Source: an uncultured Muribaculaceae bacterium (lineage in GTDB: Bacteria > Bacteroidota > Bacteroidia > Bacteroidales > Muribaculaceae). From it: a DNA stretch of 64,000 nucleotides. The notes under the pieces are model-generated. The model was not told the origin of the DNA, did no database searches, and saw only the letters and a program-made list of their open reading frames with translations. Where the stretch lies: contig CAJTPK010000022.1 in assembly GCA_910578075.1 (NCBI GenBank), positions 5,158 through 69,157 on the forward strand. Reading direction: 5' to 3'. Within the stretch, counting starts at the first letter, position 1. The number at the start of each line of letters is the position of its first letter. The position numbers and the translations under genes were made by a program. Of this stretch, positions 36,531 to 45,677 are shown one piece after another.

Positions 36531-37025
36531 TCATTTGTTCTCCTTGAGAATCATTGTCAAGCCGATATTTCTAAGCCCCAACGTGTTTGAGGTGGGAGAC
36601 AAGGAAGCTATCTCCACCATGTATCCGTCCGGAATCTTAAAATCATTGCGTAATGTATCGGAAATCTCATAAAGGAAAATACTTTTCTTTCCCCTGAGTT
36701 TGCCGTTGTCGCCGCGCAGGCGCACCGTCATACGTCTTGTCTGCATGATTCCGTTCTCATCCTCTTCTGTCACTTCAAGAGGAATCTCTGATGACGCATC
36801 GCGTGGAGAATAGCGCAATGTAAGTATGATATCAAACCTGTCACCGGGGTTCACAATCGAGTCGGCAGGCCATGGCGTGAATGGAATCACGCATATGGGG
36901 TCCCATCCGTCTGTGCCGAAAGCTGCGAAGTCAGCGTATACCACATTGTCCACCCTGCGGCAGGAGCCGCAGGTGGCAATCAATCCTGCTACGAGAATCA
37001 ATCGGGTCAATATGGCGGCTTTCAT
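36531..37025 (-). CDS. gldH: Gliding motility lipoprotein GldH
   Basis: The 164-residue lipoprotein (lipobox CGSC) matches GldH: DNVVYADFAAFGTDGWDP, PADSIVNPGDRFDIILTLRY, then an 80-residue beta-rich part ending LGLRNIGLTMILKE. GldH is needed for gliding in Flavobacterium and is kept in non-gliding Bacteroidales, where its role is unclear but may link to T9SS or envelope assembly. It lies 27 bases after ricT, a conserved order in the phylum. Confidence 0.9.
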   Translation of the reverse strand: MKAAILTRLILVAGLIATCGSCRRVDNVVYADFAAFGTDGWDPICVIPFTPWPADSIVNPGDRFDIILTLRYSPRDASSEIPLEVTEEDENGIMQTRRMTVRLRGDNGKLRGKKSIFLYEISDTLRNDFKIPDGYMVEIASLSPTSNTLGLRNIGLTMILKENK

Positions 37026-37052
37026 ACGGAGAAAATTTTATTAAACGGACTT

Positions 37053-38330
37053 TTATTTGTCAGATTTTCCGGATTGTTGCTTCCTGTTGTCCCGGCGCCG
37101 GTTGTGCGGACGCGGTTGCTGTGATTGCTGTGGTTGCTGCGACTGCTGAGATTGTTGTTTAGGCTGTCGTGGCGGCTGTTTGGGCTGTGGCTGTTTGGGC
37201 TGCTGTTGCGACTGCTTAGACTGCTGCGTCGGGGCTTTGCCGTTCTCCTGTTGACGACGGCGTTTGCGACGCTTTGAATTGTCGAAACGCGTGAGGCTCT
37301 CCTGTTCCACAAGGTCAACATATGCCGGCTTCTCCTTTTGCTTCTCATCGCTTACCTCAAGGGCGTCAACCTTTATGCCCTGTTTGTTGAGCGCGATTAT
37401 TTCGAAAGCTCTTGACGCATCGATTGTCACCAGATTGGCAGGAATCGATTTGTCTGTGGAATATGTAACCTTGCGGGCGAGAATATCCGGTTTGAAATAG
37501 AAATATGTAGCATCCTTGGTCTCGAGAGTCACATCTTTCGGGGGAAGCTTCTTCTGCGCCTCGCTGTAGGAATCGATTTCGAAATTAAGGCAGCATTTCA
37601 GTTTCGCACACTGTCCGGCGAGCTTCTGAGGATTCATTGAGAGATCCTGCACTCTGGCGGCGCCGGTGCCTACTGATACGAAATGTGTCATCCAGCTTGA
37701 GCAGCACAATGGTCTGCCGCATGGCCCTATACCGCCGATGCGTCCTGCTTCCTGTCGCGCACCGATCTGTTTCATCTCGATGCGCACTTTGAAGGTATCA
37801 GCAAGGATGCGTATCAGTTTACGGAAATCCACACGCTCGTCAGCTATATAGTAGAATATCGCCTTGCCACCATCACCTTGATACTCGACATCGCCGATTT
37901 TCATGTTGAGTCCAAGTTCCTCAGCTATTTTACGAGAACGTATCATCGTATCCTCCTCTCTGGAGGCAGCCTCGGCGGCTTTCTCAAGATCGGTCTGTGT
38001 AGCGAGACGGAACACCTTCTTCAGCTCTGTGTCAGCGCTGATGTTGGCTTTCTTCATCTGCAGACGCACCAGACGACCGATCATGCTTACACGTCCCACA
38101 TCGTGTCCGGGAGCGCCCTCCACGGCCACCATATCTCCGATTTTAAGATCCAGACGGTTTGGGTTCGCATAGAATCCTGCGCGGGTGTTCTTGAACACCA
38201 CTTCTACCACATCGAAATCATTGCCCGAGGATATGCCGTCGAGCCAGTTCGTTGCGAAGAGTTTACCGCGAGGACACTTGCATCCGCCACCGCATTTTTT
38301 CTTGTCAGTGTCTTTCTTTTCAGTATCCAC
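37053..38330 (-). CDS. ricT: PSP1-domain protein RicT (YaaT)
   Basis: The 425-residue protein has an N-terminal Cys cluster (CGGGCKCPRGK, about 13-23), the PSP1 domain (about 100-280) with IGPCGRPLCCSSW and GQCAKLKCCLNFE, whose cysteines hold an iron-sulfur cluster in RicT, and a tail (about 350-425) rich in Gln, Pro and Arg. RicT works with RicA and RicF in B. subtilis to control RNase Y. The gene sits 10 bases after rny, which supports that partnership here. The tail is low-complexity and poorly conserved. Confidence 0.9.
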   Translation of the reverse strand: MDTEKKDTDKKKCGGGCKCPRGKLFATNWLDGISSGNDFDVVEVVFKNTRAGFYANPNRLDLKIGDMVAVEGAPGHDVGRVSMIGRLVRLQMKKANISADTELKKVFRLATQTDLEKAAEAASREEDTMIRSRKIAEELGLNMKIGDVEYQGDGGKAIFYYIADERVDFRKLIRILADTFKVRIEMKQIGARQEAGRIGGIGPCGRPLCCSSWMTHFVSVGTGAARVQDLSMNPQKLAGQCAKLKCCLNFEIDSYSEAQKKLPPKDVTLETKDATYFYFKPDILARKVTYSTDKSIPANLVTIDASRAFEIIALNKQGIKVDALEVSDEKQKEKPAYVDLVEQESLTRFDNSKRRKRRRQQENGKAPTQQSKQSQQQPKQPQPKQPPRQPKQQSQQSQQPQQSQQPRPHNRRRDNRKQQSGKSDK

Positions 38331-38340
38331 GTGTCAGATC

Positions 38341-39882
38341 TTATTTTGCAAAACTGATGGAACGGGTCTCGCGGATCACGGTAATCTTTACCTGTCCGGG
38401 GTATGTGAGCTCATCCTGAATCTTCTTCGCTATCTCAGCCGACAGTTTCTCGGTTTCCTCATCAGTAATCTTATCCGCACCGACAATCACGCGGAGCTCG
38501 CGTCCGGCCTGGATTGCATAAGTCTTGATAACGCCGGGATATGACATTGCAAGTTGCTCAAGATCGTTGAGACGCTTGATGTATGCCTCGACAATCTCAC
38601 GGCGTGCACCGGGACGCGCACCGGAAATAGCATCGCATACCTGCACGATCGGTGCGAGCAGTGATGTCATCTCAACCTCCTCATGGTGGGCACCGATGGC
38701 ATTGCATATTTCGGGTTTCTCTTTGAATTTCTCGGCAAGCTTCATTCCGAAGAGAGCGTGGGGGAGTTCCGGCTCGTCATCAGGCACTTTACCTATGTCA
38801 TGGAGCAATCCTGCGCGACGTGCCTTTTTCGGATTGAGTCCGAGTTCGGAGGCCATCACAGCGCAGAGATTGGCTGTCTCGCGGGAGTGCTGGAGCAGGT
38901 TCTGACCATAAGAGGAGCGATATTTCATTTTGCCGACCATGCGGATGAGTTCAGGATGCAAGCCATGGATTCCGAGGTCGATGGCAGTGCGTTTACCTGT
39001 CTCGATAATCTCCTCCTCAACCTGTTTGCGCACTTTTGCAACAACCTCTTCGATACGAGCCGGATGGATTCTACCGTCTACCACGAGCTGGTGAAGAGCA
39101 AGGCGGGCTATTTCGCGGCGAACAGGGTCGAATCCGGAAAGCACGATTGCCTCGGGGGTGTCGTCTACGATGATCTCAATTCCTGTCGCAGCCTCAAGAG
39201 CGCGTATGTTGCGTCCTTCTCGACCGATGATACGACCTTTGATCTCATCGTTGTCAATATGGAATACTGTTACTGAATTTTCCACGGCAGCCTCTGTGGC
39301 TACGCGCTGAATGGACTGTATTACGATGCGTTTAGCCTCTTTTGTGGCGGTCATGCGGGCATCGTCCATGATGTCGTTGATATATCCTGCTGCAGCTGTC
39401 TTAGCTTCATCTTTAAGAGACTCCACAAGTTTCTCCTTTGCCTCGTCTGCCGAGAGTCCGGAGATGCGTTCCAGCTCTTCGGTTATCTGGCGGTGCAGAT
39501 GGTCAACCTCTGTCTGACGAGCATCGATAACGGCTTCCCTGTTGTCAAGATTACCCTTGAGGGTGTCAAGTTCCTTCTTGCGGCGTGAATTCTCATTCTG
39601 CTGCTGGTTCAGCTGCATTTCGCGCTGCTTGTTACGCGCCTCGGCTGCCTGCGCCTTTTGCATCTTCTGGCTCGCTGTGCGCTCCGCATCACCGAGAATT
39701 TTCATCTCCTCCTCCTTGGCCTGAAGGATTTTTTTCTCTTTTATCACCTCAGCCTCGCGGTTTGCATCCTCCAGGATAGAATTGGCGCGTGAAGAGGCAT
39801 TCTTTTTGCTGATCACGGTAGCCGCCACATATCCTATGATGGCTGCTGCCGCCGCAATTATGATCCATATTGCTGTTTCCAT
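38341..39882 (-). CDS. rny: Ribonuclease Y
   Basis: The 513-residue endoribonuclease has an N-terminal membrane anchor (about 3-23), a long coiled coil (about 30-190), a KH domain with GRIIGREGRNIRALEAATG, and an HD domain with LLHDIGKVPDDEPELPHALF. It begins mRNA decay at the inner membrane. It is directly followed by its likely regulator gene ricT. The 144 bases upstream (39883-40026) contain a GC-rich foldable stretch around 39940-39990. Confidence 0.96.
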   Translation of the reverse strand: METAIWIIIAAAAAIIGYVAATVISKKNASSRANSILEDANREAEVIKEKKILQAKEEEMKILGDAERTASQKMQKAQAAEARNKQREMQLNQQQNENSRRKKELDTLKGNLDNREAVIDARQTEVDHLHRQITEELERISGLSADEAKEKLVESLKDEAKTAAAGYINDIMDDARMTATKEAKRIVIQSIQRVATEAAVENSVTVFHIDNDEIKGRIIGREGRNIRALEAATGIEIIVDDTPEAIVLSGFDPVRREIARLALHQLVVDGRIHPARIEEVVAKVRKQVEEEIIETGKRTAIDLGIHGLHPELIRMVGKMKYRSSYGQNLLQHSRETANLCAVMASELGLNPKKARRAGLLHDIGKVPDDEPELPHALFGMKLAEKFKEKPEICNAIGAHHEEVEMTSLLAPIVQVCDAISGARPGARREIVEAYIKRLNDLEQLAMSYPGVIKTYAIQAGRELRVIVGADKITDEETEKLSAEIAKKIQDELTYPGQVKITVIRETRSISFAK

Positions 39883-40026
39883 GCGTATGTTGTTGTAAAT
39901 TTAGTTGTTATAATTAGTTTAAATTAATTCAATATATAACGACATGACGGTGGCTGCCGCTCCGGTGTCGAGGTGCGGCCGCTGTCGTATGTGGCAGGAA
40001 TAAAAAGTGGAAAAGTGGAATTTGGT

Positions 40027-40317
40027 TCAGGGGCGTAGAATGCTGTCGATTTTGCCAAGGCATTCCTCAGCCTTGCCTATCGCCTCTTGATATTTGACGG
40101 ACAGCTCCTTATAGTGAGAAGCGTATTGATATACCATCATGGCGAGGAGCCCTTTTTCAGAGCGTTTCGGAAAATTGCGTCTCCATGTGGCATAGAGTTT
40201 GTTTATCTCATCCTCTACGCTTCTGGTCAGTTCCTGATTCTGGAACGGGACGGTGAGCTTTATCGGCTCTCCGCCTATGTTGATTTCCATATTTATCTTT
40301 TCCTGATCTTTCATCAT
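40027..40317 (-). CDS. zapA: Cell division protein ZapA
   Basis: The 96-residue protein matches ZapA: a beta strand pair (INIGGEPIKLTVP), then LTRSVEDEINKLYATWRRNF and a C-terminal coiled-coil helix. ZapA crosslinks FtsZ filaments. Its start overlaps the stop of the upstream coiled-coil gene by four bases (ATGA), so the two are coupled. Confidence 0.88.
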   Translation of the reverse strand: MMKDQEKINMEINIGGEPIKLTVPFQNQELTRSVEDEINKLYATWRRNFPKRSEKGLLAMMVYQYASHYKELSVKYQEAIGKAEECLGKIDSILRP

Positions 40318-40607
40318 TCCTTAAGCATTGCGATGCAGCGGTCGATGTTTCTGATCAATCCGGCTATGATGCGTCTGGTGTCGACAAGGGAGTCGGGACT
40401 TTCCGCAAGCCTGTGCGACACACTGAGGTATTCTACGTCAAGCAGAGCCTTGTCGCGAACTTTCAACGCTTCTGCCTCTTTGCTACGCAGGTCAGCGTTC
40501 TCTTCCTCAAGCTCCCTGTTTCTTTCACGCAGGGATTCCATCTCTTTGCGAAGCTCGTCTTCACGGGCCTCAAGCTGTTCGAGAATACTTAGAAGCGACT
40601 GTGCCAT
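40314..40607 (-). CDS. Small coiled-coil protein upstream of zapA
   Basis: The 97-residue protein begins with a strong coiled coil (about 5-50, heptads in ILEQLEAREDELRKEMESLR) and ends in a short helical region. No known domain is certain. Its translational coupling with zapA and its ZapB-like coiled-coil content suggest a division role (inference). It follows lptD after 54 bases. Confidence 0.75.
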   Translation of the reverse strand: MAQSLLSILEQLEAREDELRKEMESLRERNRELEEENADLRSKEAEALKVRDKALLDVEYLSVSHRLAESPDSLVDTRRIIAGLIRNIDRCIAMLKE

Positions 40608-40661
40608 CGATGCCGAATTTTCACAAAATTACGAAAAAATATTCACATCTCCAAAACAAAA

Positions 40662-43487
40662 TCAATACCAGCGGATGTTGTTGCTTACTTGCGAACGTTT
40701 GTCGTATTTGAGATCTTTGAGCAGAGAGGATTTCACTGCAATGTGGAAATTATATGATTTATACGGTCCCATAGGAACGAATGATGCAGTCATGGTGAAG
40801 CAATGAAGATCGCGCGAGATAGAGCAGTTCATATAGGCTATCTTCTTAAGCTCGAAATTATAGGATGCTGAGAAGGAGAAGTTCCAGTTCTTGGTAGGTC
40901 GTATGTTTCCGTTGAACGACAGGTTCTGCGTCCACTTGCCTTTATAGTCCATTTTCACCTTGTCAAATTCTCCGTATCCGTAGTTTATTGAGTAGTTCAC
41001 AGATAGACTCCACGGGCAGTCCCATTTGGCATAGCCGTCTGAGTCACTGCCTTCTTCGCTGTCTCCGGTCTTGTTGCGTCGTTTTGCCTCGGCGCGGTTG
41101 GAGAAGCTCTCTTCCTCTGTGGTCTCATCCTCCTCATTATCGGAGGCGTTATTGTTTTTCTTGTCGTCTTTGTTTTTTCGCTTGAAGGTGTCGTTGTTGA
41201 AGGTGTAGGAGAAAGATGTTCCCGTAGAGGCGAGCTTATACAGGCCTTTGCCCTCCTGCCAGCGGTAACGGTTAACCTGACGTTCTCGACCGTTGGCGTC
41301 AAGCTTATATACGTATGGATCCCAGGTAGCGGATAGGTTCAGATTGAAATTCTTTACAAGCCTTAGCATTATCGAAGTCTGGAGCGGACTCAGTTTTAGG
41401 GAGTCTGCGGCAAAGTTGTAGCTCGAGCTGAGCGAAAGATTCTCGATCAGCGACACTTTCCTTGAGCCTGTCGAGTCATTTTCGTCCTTGACTTTCATCT
41501 CAAGGTTATTGGCGATATTGAGCGAAACCGATCCGCTTTTTCCGCGTCCCGGAACACCGAATATGCCGTGAGAGAAATATGAGTAATCGACGCGATGATT
41601 TTTGCCGGCCTGGTCTGTGTATGCATAGTAGTCGTAATATCCCCACATCGGATGTCCGAAGTCGGGATTCCAGTTGAACGACAAGGTCGGGGTTATGACA
41701 TGGCGGATCATCTGCACTTTGTCACCAAGGAATTTCATCGGTTTGTAGAAGCCGTATACTTTGGTGTCGAAAGCCAGAGATGCGTTGAAATCGAATATGT
41801 TGTAGAATCCATGGGTGGTGTCCTGAATCTCGCGCGAAGCCTGTGTGTCCCATTGGCGACGGATCTTGGAGGTATACATCCTGTCGTTTAGAGAGATAGA
41901 GGGGGAGAGGTTGAGATAGTTGAATATCGAGAATGTCGCGCTCACCGGCACGGAATGACGCATACCGTTGCGCCAGTCTTTTATAAGGCTCTTCTTGAAG
42001 AATACATCCTGCTGCGCGGTGAGTGAGTTCTGGAACTGTCCGGAATATGAAAGTTTGATTTTTTCATACCATCTCTCGCCGCCTACCGATCTTTTTCTCT
42101 TGAAAGGAGCAAGCTGAGACATTGTTACGGTGAGGTTCGGGAACGACACGGCAAGCGTGGAGTCTTGCGAGCGCTGCGCGATATTGGCTGTTGCAGAGAA
42201 ACTCCATTTCGAACCGGGACGTCGGTAAGTGGCGTTGACGGTTGATGATTTGGTGTTCTCCGTGAAGTTCTGATTATAATATGAGTTCAGGTCATTGCGT
42301 GAATATCCTGAAGTCGCGAAGTTTACAGATGCAGAGAAATTCAATGCGGGATTTGCCTTGGTGTCCTGCTGGTGGCTCCAGATAACCTGGAAGTTCTGCA
42401 TTTTAGAGTAGTCGGGCGATCCCTTGTCTCCGGTGATTGTGGTTAGGAAAGAGACATCAAATGATCCCCTGAATTTATATCTCTTCACGTATGATGAATG
42501 CGCGGAGACACCCCAGGAGCCTTTTGTATAGATCTCACCACGGAGGGCGAGGTCAACATTGTCATTTATGGCAAAATAGTAACCGCCGTCGCGCAGGTAG
42601 AACCCTCGGTTGTAATCATCACCGAAAGATGGGAAGATCACACCGCTTGAATATTTTTCAGAGAAGGGGAAATATCCGAAAGGGAGGGCAAGAGGCAAAG
42701 GTATTCCTACCAGCTCCATATAGCCGGGACCGGTCACGACATCTTTTTTAGGACGGACCTTGCCTTTTGTGATACGGAAGCCGAAGTGGGGATGCTCATG
42801 GTCATCGCAAGTGGTGTAGAAGCCATCTTCGAGGAAGAAGCTGCCGTCAGGATTTTTTTTTGCTTTGCTTCCTATAAGGAATCCGTCTTGCTGTTCGGTT
42901 ATTACATCCGTGATGTAGCCTCGTTCGGTCTTGAAATTATATTTCATCCCTTTCGACTCGTATTCATCACCACCTTGCTGAAACACAGGATTCCCCTGAA
43001 GTTCACCTACCGAGTCGATTACTCCGGCTGCATAGACAGTGGAGCTGTCGAGTTCCATGCGGATTTCCGCGGAGTTAAGTTTGAACTCACCATAGTCCAC
43101 ATTTCCATCTCCGTAAAGATAAGCGTTGTTTTGCCCTGCGAGCACGAGGGAGTCTTTTGCCGAGAAATTGATTACATTGTCTATGTCAACTTTCTCACGG
43201 ATAATCTTTGAGAATCCTTTCCTGTCGTCTGATATAGAGTCTTTTTGTTCGCCGCTATGTGAAAGGGTGCTGTCGGTGGTTAATCCGGCGGGGATGCTGT
43301 CTGTCAGCGAGTCTGTCTTAAGAGTCCGGCGGAGCGATGTTTCAGGCAATGGTTTTATATCCGACAGCCTGACAGTGGTGTCGGATACGCCGGCCTTGGT
43401 CGCCACCCGGCGCGGAGTGGTGTTTTTCTGAGCCCAGGCAAACCCTAAAGCGAGGATTATTGCAATATATATTATAAGTTGCCTCAA
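40662..43487 (-). CDS. lptD: LPS-assembly outer membrane protein LptD (putative)
   Basis: The protein has about 941 residues: signal peptide (MRQLIIYIAIILALGFAWAQ), an OstA/LptA-like jellyroll domain (about 105-250, FKLNSAEIRMELDSSTVYAA), and a large C-terminal barrel. It inserts lipopolysaccharide into the outer leaflet together with LptE. The longest reading frame begins at TTG 43559, but that lies inside the -7 promoter box; the TTG at 43487 starts a normal signal peptide after a hairpin leader, so it is preferred. It heads the block lptD to the CCA transferase gene. Confidence 0.88.
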   Translation of the reverse strand: MRQLIIYIAIILALGFAWAQKNTTPRRVATKAGVSDTTVRLSDIKPLPETSLRRTLKTDSLTDSIPAGLTTDSTLSHSGEQKDSISDDRKGFSKIIREKVDIDNVINFSAKDSLVLAGQNNAYLYGDGNVDYGEFKLNSAEIRMELDSSTVYAAGVIDSVGELQGNPVFQQGGDEYESKGMKYNFKTERGYITDVITEQQDGFLIGSKAKKNPDGSFFLEDGFYTTCDDHEHPHFGFRITKGKVRPKKDVVTGPGYMELVGIPLPLALPFGYFPFSEKYSSGVIFPSFGDDYNRGFYLRDGGYYFAINDNVDLALRGEIYTKGSWGVSAHSSYVKRYKFRGSFDVSFLTTITGDKGSPDYSKMQNFQVIWSHQQDTKANPALNFSASVNFATSGYSRNDLNSYYNQNFTENTKSSTVNATYRRPGSKWSFSATANIAQRSQDSTLAVSFPNLTVTMSQLAPFKRKRSVGGERWYEKIKLSYSGQFQNSLTAQQDVFFKKSLIKDWRNGMRHSVPVSATFSIFNYLNLSPSISLNDRMYTSKIRRQWDTQASREIQDTTHGFYNIFDFNASLAFDTKVYGFYKPMKFLGDKVQMIRHVITPTLSFNWNPDFGHPMWGYYDYYAYTDQAGKNHRVDYSYFSHGIFGVPGRGKSGSVSLNIANNLEMKVKDENDSTGSRKVSLIENLSLSSSYNFAADSLKLSPLQTSIMLRLVKNFNLNLSATWDPYVYKLDANGRERQVNRYRWQEGKGLYKLASTGTSFSYTFNNDTFKRKNKDDKKNNNASDNEEDETTEEESFSNRAEAKRRNKTGDSEEGSDSDGYAKWDCPWSLSVNYSINYGYGEFDKVKMDYKGKWTQNLSFNGNIRPTKNWNFSFSASYNFELKKIAYMNCSISRDLHCFTMTASFVPMGPYKSYNFHIAVKSSLLKDLKYDKRSQVSNNIRWY

Positions 43488-43525
43488 TTGCGGCGGATGT
43501 TCGTGGTTAGAAGAATTGTGGGTTG

Positions 43526-43546
43526 GCACTGCGCAATGCGCAGTGC
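43526..43546 (-). promoter_or_regulatory. Leader hairpin of lptD
   Basis: GCACTGCGC (43526-43534) and GCGCAGTGC (43538-43546) form a perfect 9-bp stem with an AAT loop, between the promoter and the preferred lptD start. It could affect translation or stability. Confidence 0.65.
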
Positions 43547-43556
43547 ACACAACATG

Positions 43557-43588
43557 CAAAGTTAGCCATAATTGGAGACTTCGCCAAA
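43557..43588 (-). promoter_or_regulatory. Promoter of lptD operon
   Basis: Minus-strand TTTG (43588-43585), 20 bases, TAACTTTG (43564-43557): a full consensus match. Transcription would start near 43550, downstream of the longest-frame start codon. Confidence 0.8.
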
Positions 43589-43602
43589 TCCTTTAAGCTT
43601 TT

Positions 43603-44166
43603 TTAGCCGAATAGCGCATGAAGGTGCATGAAACGGGCGAGTGTGTCGGGGCCGTGGTGTTCCATTGATGCCATGACTCTTGCAAGATCTTTCTCTTTGC
43701 GGATGTCTCCCGATTTGGAGAAAAACTTATCGGCATAGCATATGAGTTTTTCCTCAAGGGTGATGGGGAGCATTTCGCGATGGGGGAGAGGAAGTTGCTG
43801 GCGTATTATGTCGTCTACGCTCAATCCGGATCCTGTGTGGCGTTCACAGACGAGCGCGTGCCGGGGGTATCCCTCTTTATCGAGGATTTTTCTGCCTTCC
43901 ACTCCATGGCAAATGTATGGTAGCGAGCCATGGCAATGGATTCCCGGTGCATCGCATAGATATATGCCGATGTCATGAAGCATGGCCGCAGAGGCCACGA
44001 AGTCTATGTCGACTTCGAGGTCTCTGCGGTTGATGCATTCAAGAGCCTTGTCCCTGACTTTCTCGCTGTGTATCACCAGCGTTTCGTAAAGCGGGGTTCC
44101 AGGCTGATAGTATTTTTCAATAATCCTGAGCGGATCAATCAAATTCGATGATTTCACACCATCCAT
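43603..44166 (-). CDS. HD domain-containing phosphohydrolase-like protein
   Basis: The 187-residue protein is a single HD domain: LVIHSEKVRDKALECINRRD (first His), AAMLHDIGIYLCDAPGIHCH (HD pair), HALVCERHTG and YADKFFSKSG (last Asp). It may hydrolyse a nucleotide or phosphoester; the substrate is unknown. ATG 44166 is chosen because the upstream extension would lie fully inside ilvE; as drawn, it overlaps the ilvE end by 32 bases and is likely coupled to it. Confidence 0.85.
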   Translation of the reverse strand: MDGVKSSNLIDPLRIIEKYYQPGTPLYETLVIHSEKVRDKALECINRRDLEVDIDFVASAAMLHDIGIYLCDAPGIHCHGSLPYICHGVEGRKILDKEGYPRHALVCERHTGSGLSVDDIIRQQLPLPHREMLPITLEEKLICYADKFFSKSGDIRKEKDLARVMASMEHHGPDTLARFMHLHALFG

Positions 44167-45166
44167 GTGTATCCTCCTCTTCTCCAAGCTGAATGCCACG
44201 AAGTTTGTTATAGAGCAATGTGGATTTCGGACCGGGTGTGCCGTCAGGGCAATATGTGAATGTGCGGTCCATATCAAGGTCGTGGATCTCACCGATCGGG
44301 GAGATGACGGCTGCTGTTCCGCAATTTCCGGTCTCTTCAAATGTCTCCAGCTCTTCGTATGGCACATGACGGCGTTCCACAGTCATTCCGAGGTCTTCAG
44401 CGATGCTGCGTAAGCTCATGTTTGTGATGGAAGGCAGGATAGATTCGCTGTCGGGTGTTATATAGCTGTTGCCACGGATACCAAAGAAGTTTGCGGCTCC
44501 GCATTCGTCGAGATATTTTTTCTCTTTGGGGTCAAGATAGAGCATAACTGCATATCCGAGGTCGTGAGCTTTCTCTCCTGCAACCAAGGATGCCGCATAA
44601 TTGCCGCCAACCTTTATCGAGCCGGTTCCTTTGGGGGCTACACGGTCATATTCGCGTGACAGGCATACTCTGCAAGGTTTGAATCCGGTCTTGAAGTAAG
44701 GCCCGACGGGAGAAACAAGCATCACAACCATGTACTCGTCAGCTGGCTTCACACCGACACGGGGTGACATGCCGATCTGGAACGGGCGGATATAGAGGGA
44801 TGCTCCGGAACCATAAGGTGGAATGAAGCGCTCGTTGAGCTTGACAACCTTGCGCACCATCTCGCAGAAAATCTCTTCGGGCATGGGCTCCATTTTGATT
44901 CCTTCGGCACTTCTGATGAACCTGCGGGCATTTTCCTCCATTCTGAATACTCTGACTTTTCCGTCTTTCCCGCGGAAAGCTTTCAGACCCTCGAAGGATT
45001 CCTGTCCGTAGTGAAGACATGTGGCGGCGATGTGGATAGGTATATACTCGGAGTCGCTGACTTCGATATCACCCCATTTGCCGTCCTTGAATGTGCATCT
45101 TACATTGAAGTCGGTGGGAACATAACCAAAGGGGAGCTCTTCCCATTTAATGTCGGGTGTTTCCAT
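44135..45166 (-). CDS. ilvE: Branched-chain amino acid aminotransferase
   Basis: The 343-residue class IV aminotransferase interconverts leucine, isoleucine and valine with their keto acids. The PLP lysine lies in GTGSIKVGGNYAASL, with LDECGAANFFGIRGN and ITNMSLRSIAEDLGM downstream. The size fits the larger (class II) BCAT group found in Bacteroidota. It is followed by an overlapping HD gene. Confidence 0.95.
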   Translation of the reverse strand: METPDIKWEELPFGYVPTDFNVRCTFKDGKWGDIEVSDSEYIPIHIAATCLHYGQESFEGLKAFRGKDGKVRVFRMEENARRFIRSAEGIKMEPMPEEIFCEMVRKVVKLNERFIPPYGSGASLYIRPFQIGMSPRVGVKPADEYMVVMLVSPVGPYFKTGFKPCRVCLSREYDRVAPKGTGSIKVGGNYAASLVAGEKAHDLGYAVMLYLDPKEKKYLDECGAANFFGIRGNSYITPDSESILPSITNMSLRSIAEDLGMTVERRHVPYEELETFEETGNCGTAAVISPIGEIHDLDMDRTFTYCPDGTPGPKSTLLYNKLRGIQLGEEEDTHGWCEIIEFD

Positions 45167-45227
45167 GTGTCTGTTGTGTATTTAGATTTAAAATATGTGT
45201 ATTTAGACTTAATACTTAATATTGGAG

Positions 45228-45560
45228 TCAGACCGCAACTTTGCAAGTGAGGTCGCCAACCTTGACGATATATACTCCGTGGGTGGGCAATTGCAGACGG
45301 GATGTGCCGGAGGGCAGAGTCTCGCTGCTGACGAGGCGTCCGAGAATTGTGAACACCTTTATCTGCACTTGCTTTGTGCTTGTGACGGATATCGCCCCGG
45401 GAGATGCCTTGATCTCAAGTTCGGTATCCTTCATCACCGATTTGGCATTGGCGACCTGTTCTGTCTTGACCTGTTCCCATCCTGCCGGAGCCGCATTGGC
45501 AGCGGAGACCATGGCTATGCAAACCATGACAGTCAGGGTATATTTGGTCAATTTTCTCAT
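45228..45560 (-). CDS. Standalone T9SS-type sorting-tail microprotein
   Basis: The 110-residue product is a signal peptide (about 1-23) plus a short linker and a domain (about 50-110) that looks like a type A sorting tail: IKVFTILGRLVSSETLPSG, then LPTHGVYIVKVGDLTCKVAV. Normally this domain ends large T9SS cargo; here there is no cargo. The gene is monocistronic between rpsA and ilvE. It could be a remnant, a decoy for the sorting machinery, or a small surface protein. Confidence 0.7.
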   Translation of the reverse strand: MRKLTKYTLTVMVCIAMVSAANAAPAGWEQVKTEQVANAKSVMKDTELEIKASPGAISVTSTKQVQIKVFTILGRLVSSETLPSGTSRLQLPTHGVYIVKVGDLTCKVAV

Positions 45561-45623
45561 GTCGCTTGTTTTAATTTCGTAAAGTTACAAAATCTTTTTT
45601 AATAAGAGGTGCCGTTTGGGTAT

Positions 45624-45656
45624 AAAAAATGAGGACTCGCCTGTCGGCAAGTCCTC
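45624..45656 (-). terminator. Rho-independent terminator of rpsA
   Basis: GAGGACTCGCC (45631-45641) pairs with GGCAAGTCCTC (45646-45656), allowing one G-U, with a TGTC loop. On the minus strand it is followed by TTTTTT, 22 bases after the rpsA stop. Confidence 0.88.
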
Positions 45657-45677
45657 GATTTATATAAGGGGAATGGA

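Noticed and set aside
39883..40026. Possible 6S-type small RNA between zapA and rny
   Set aside because: The stretch is GC-rich and foldable around 39940-39990, but no 6S-like long bulged stem could be built by eye.
43488..43559. N-terminal extension of LptD
   Set aside because: It begins inside the -7 promoter box and runs through a perfect hairpin; the signal peptide starts later.
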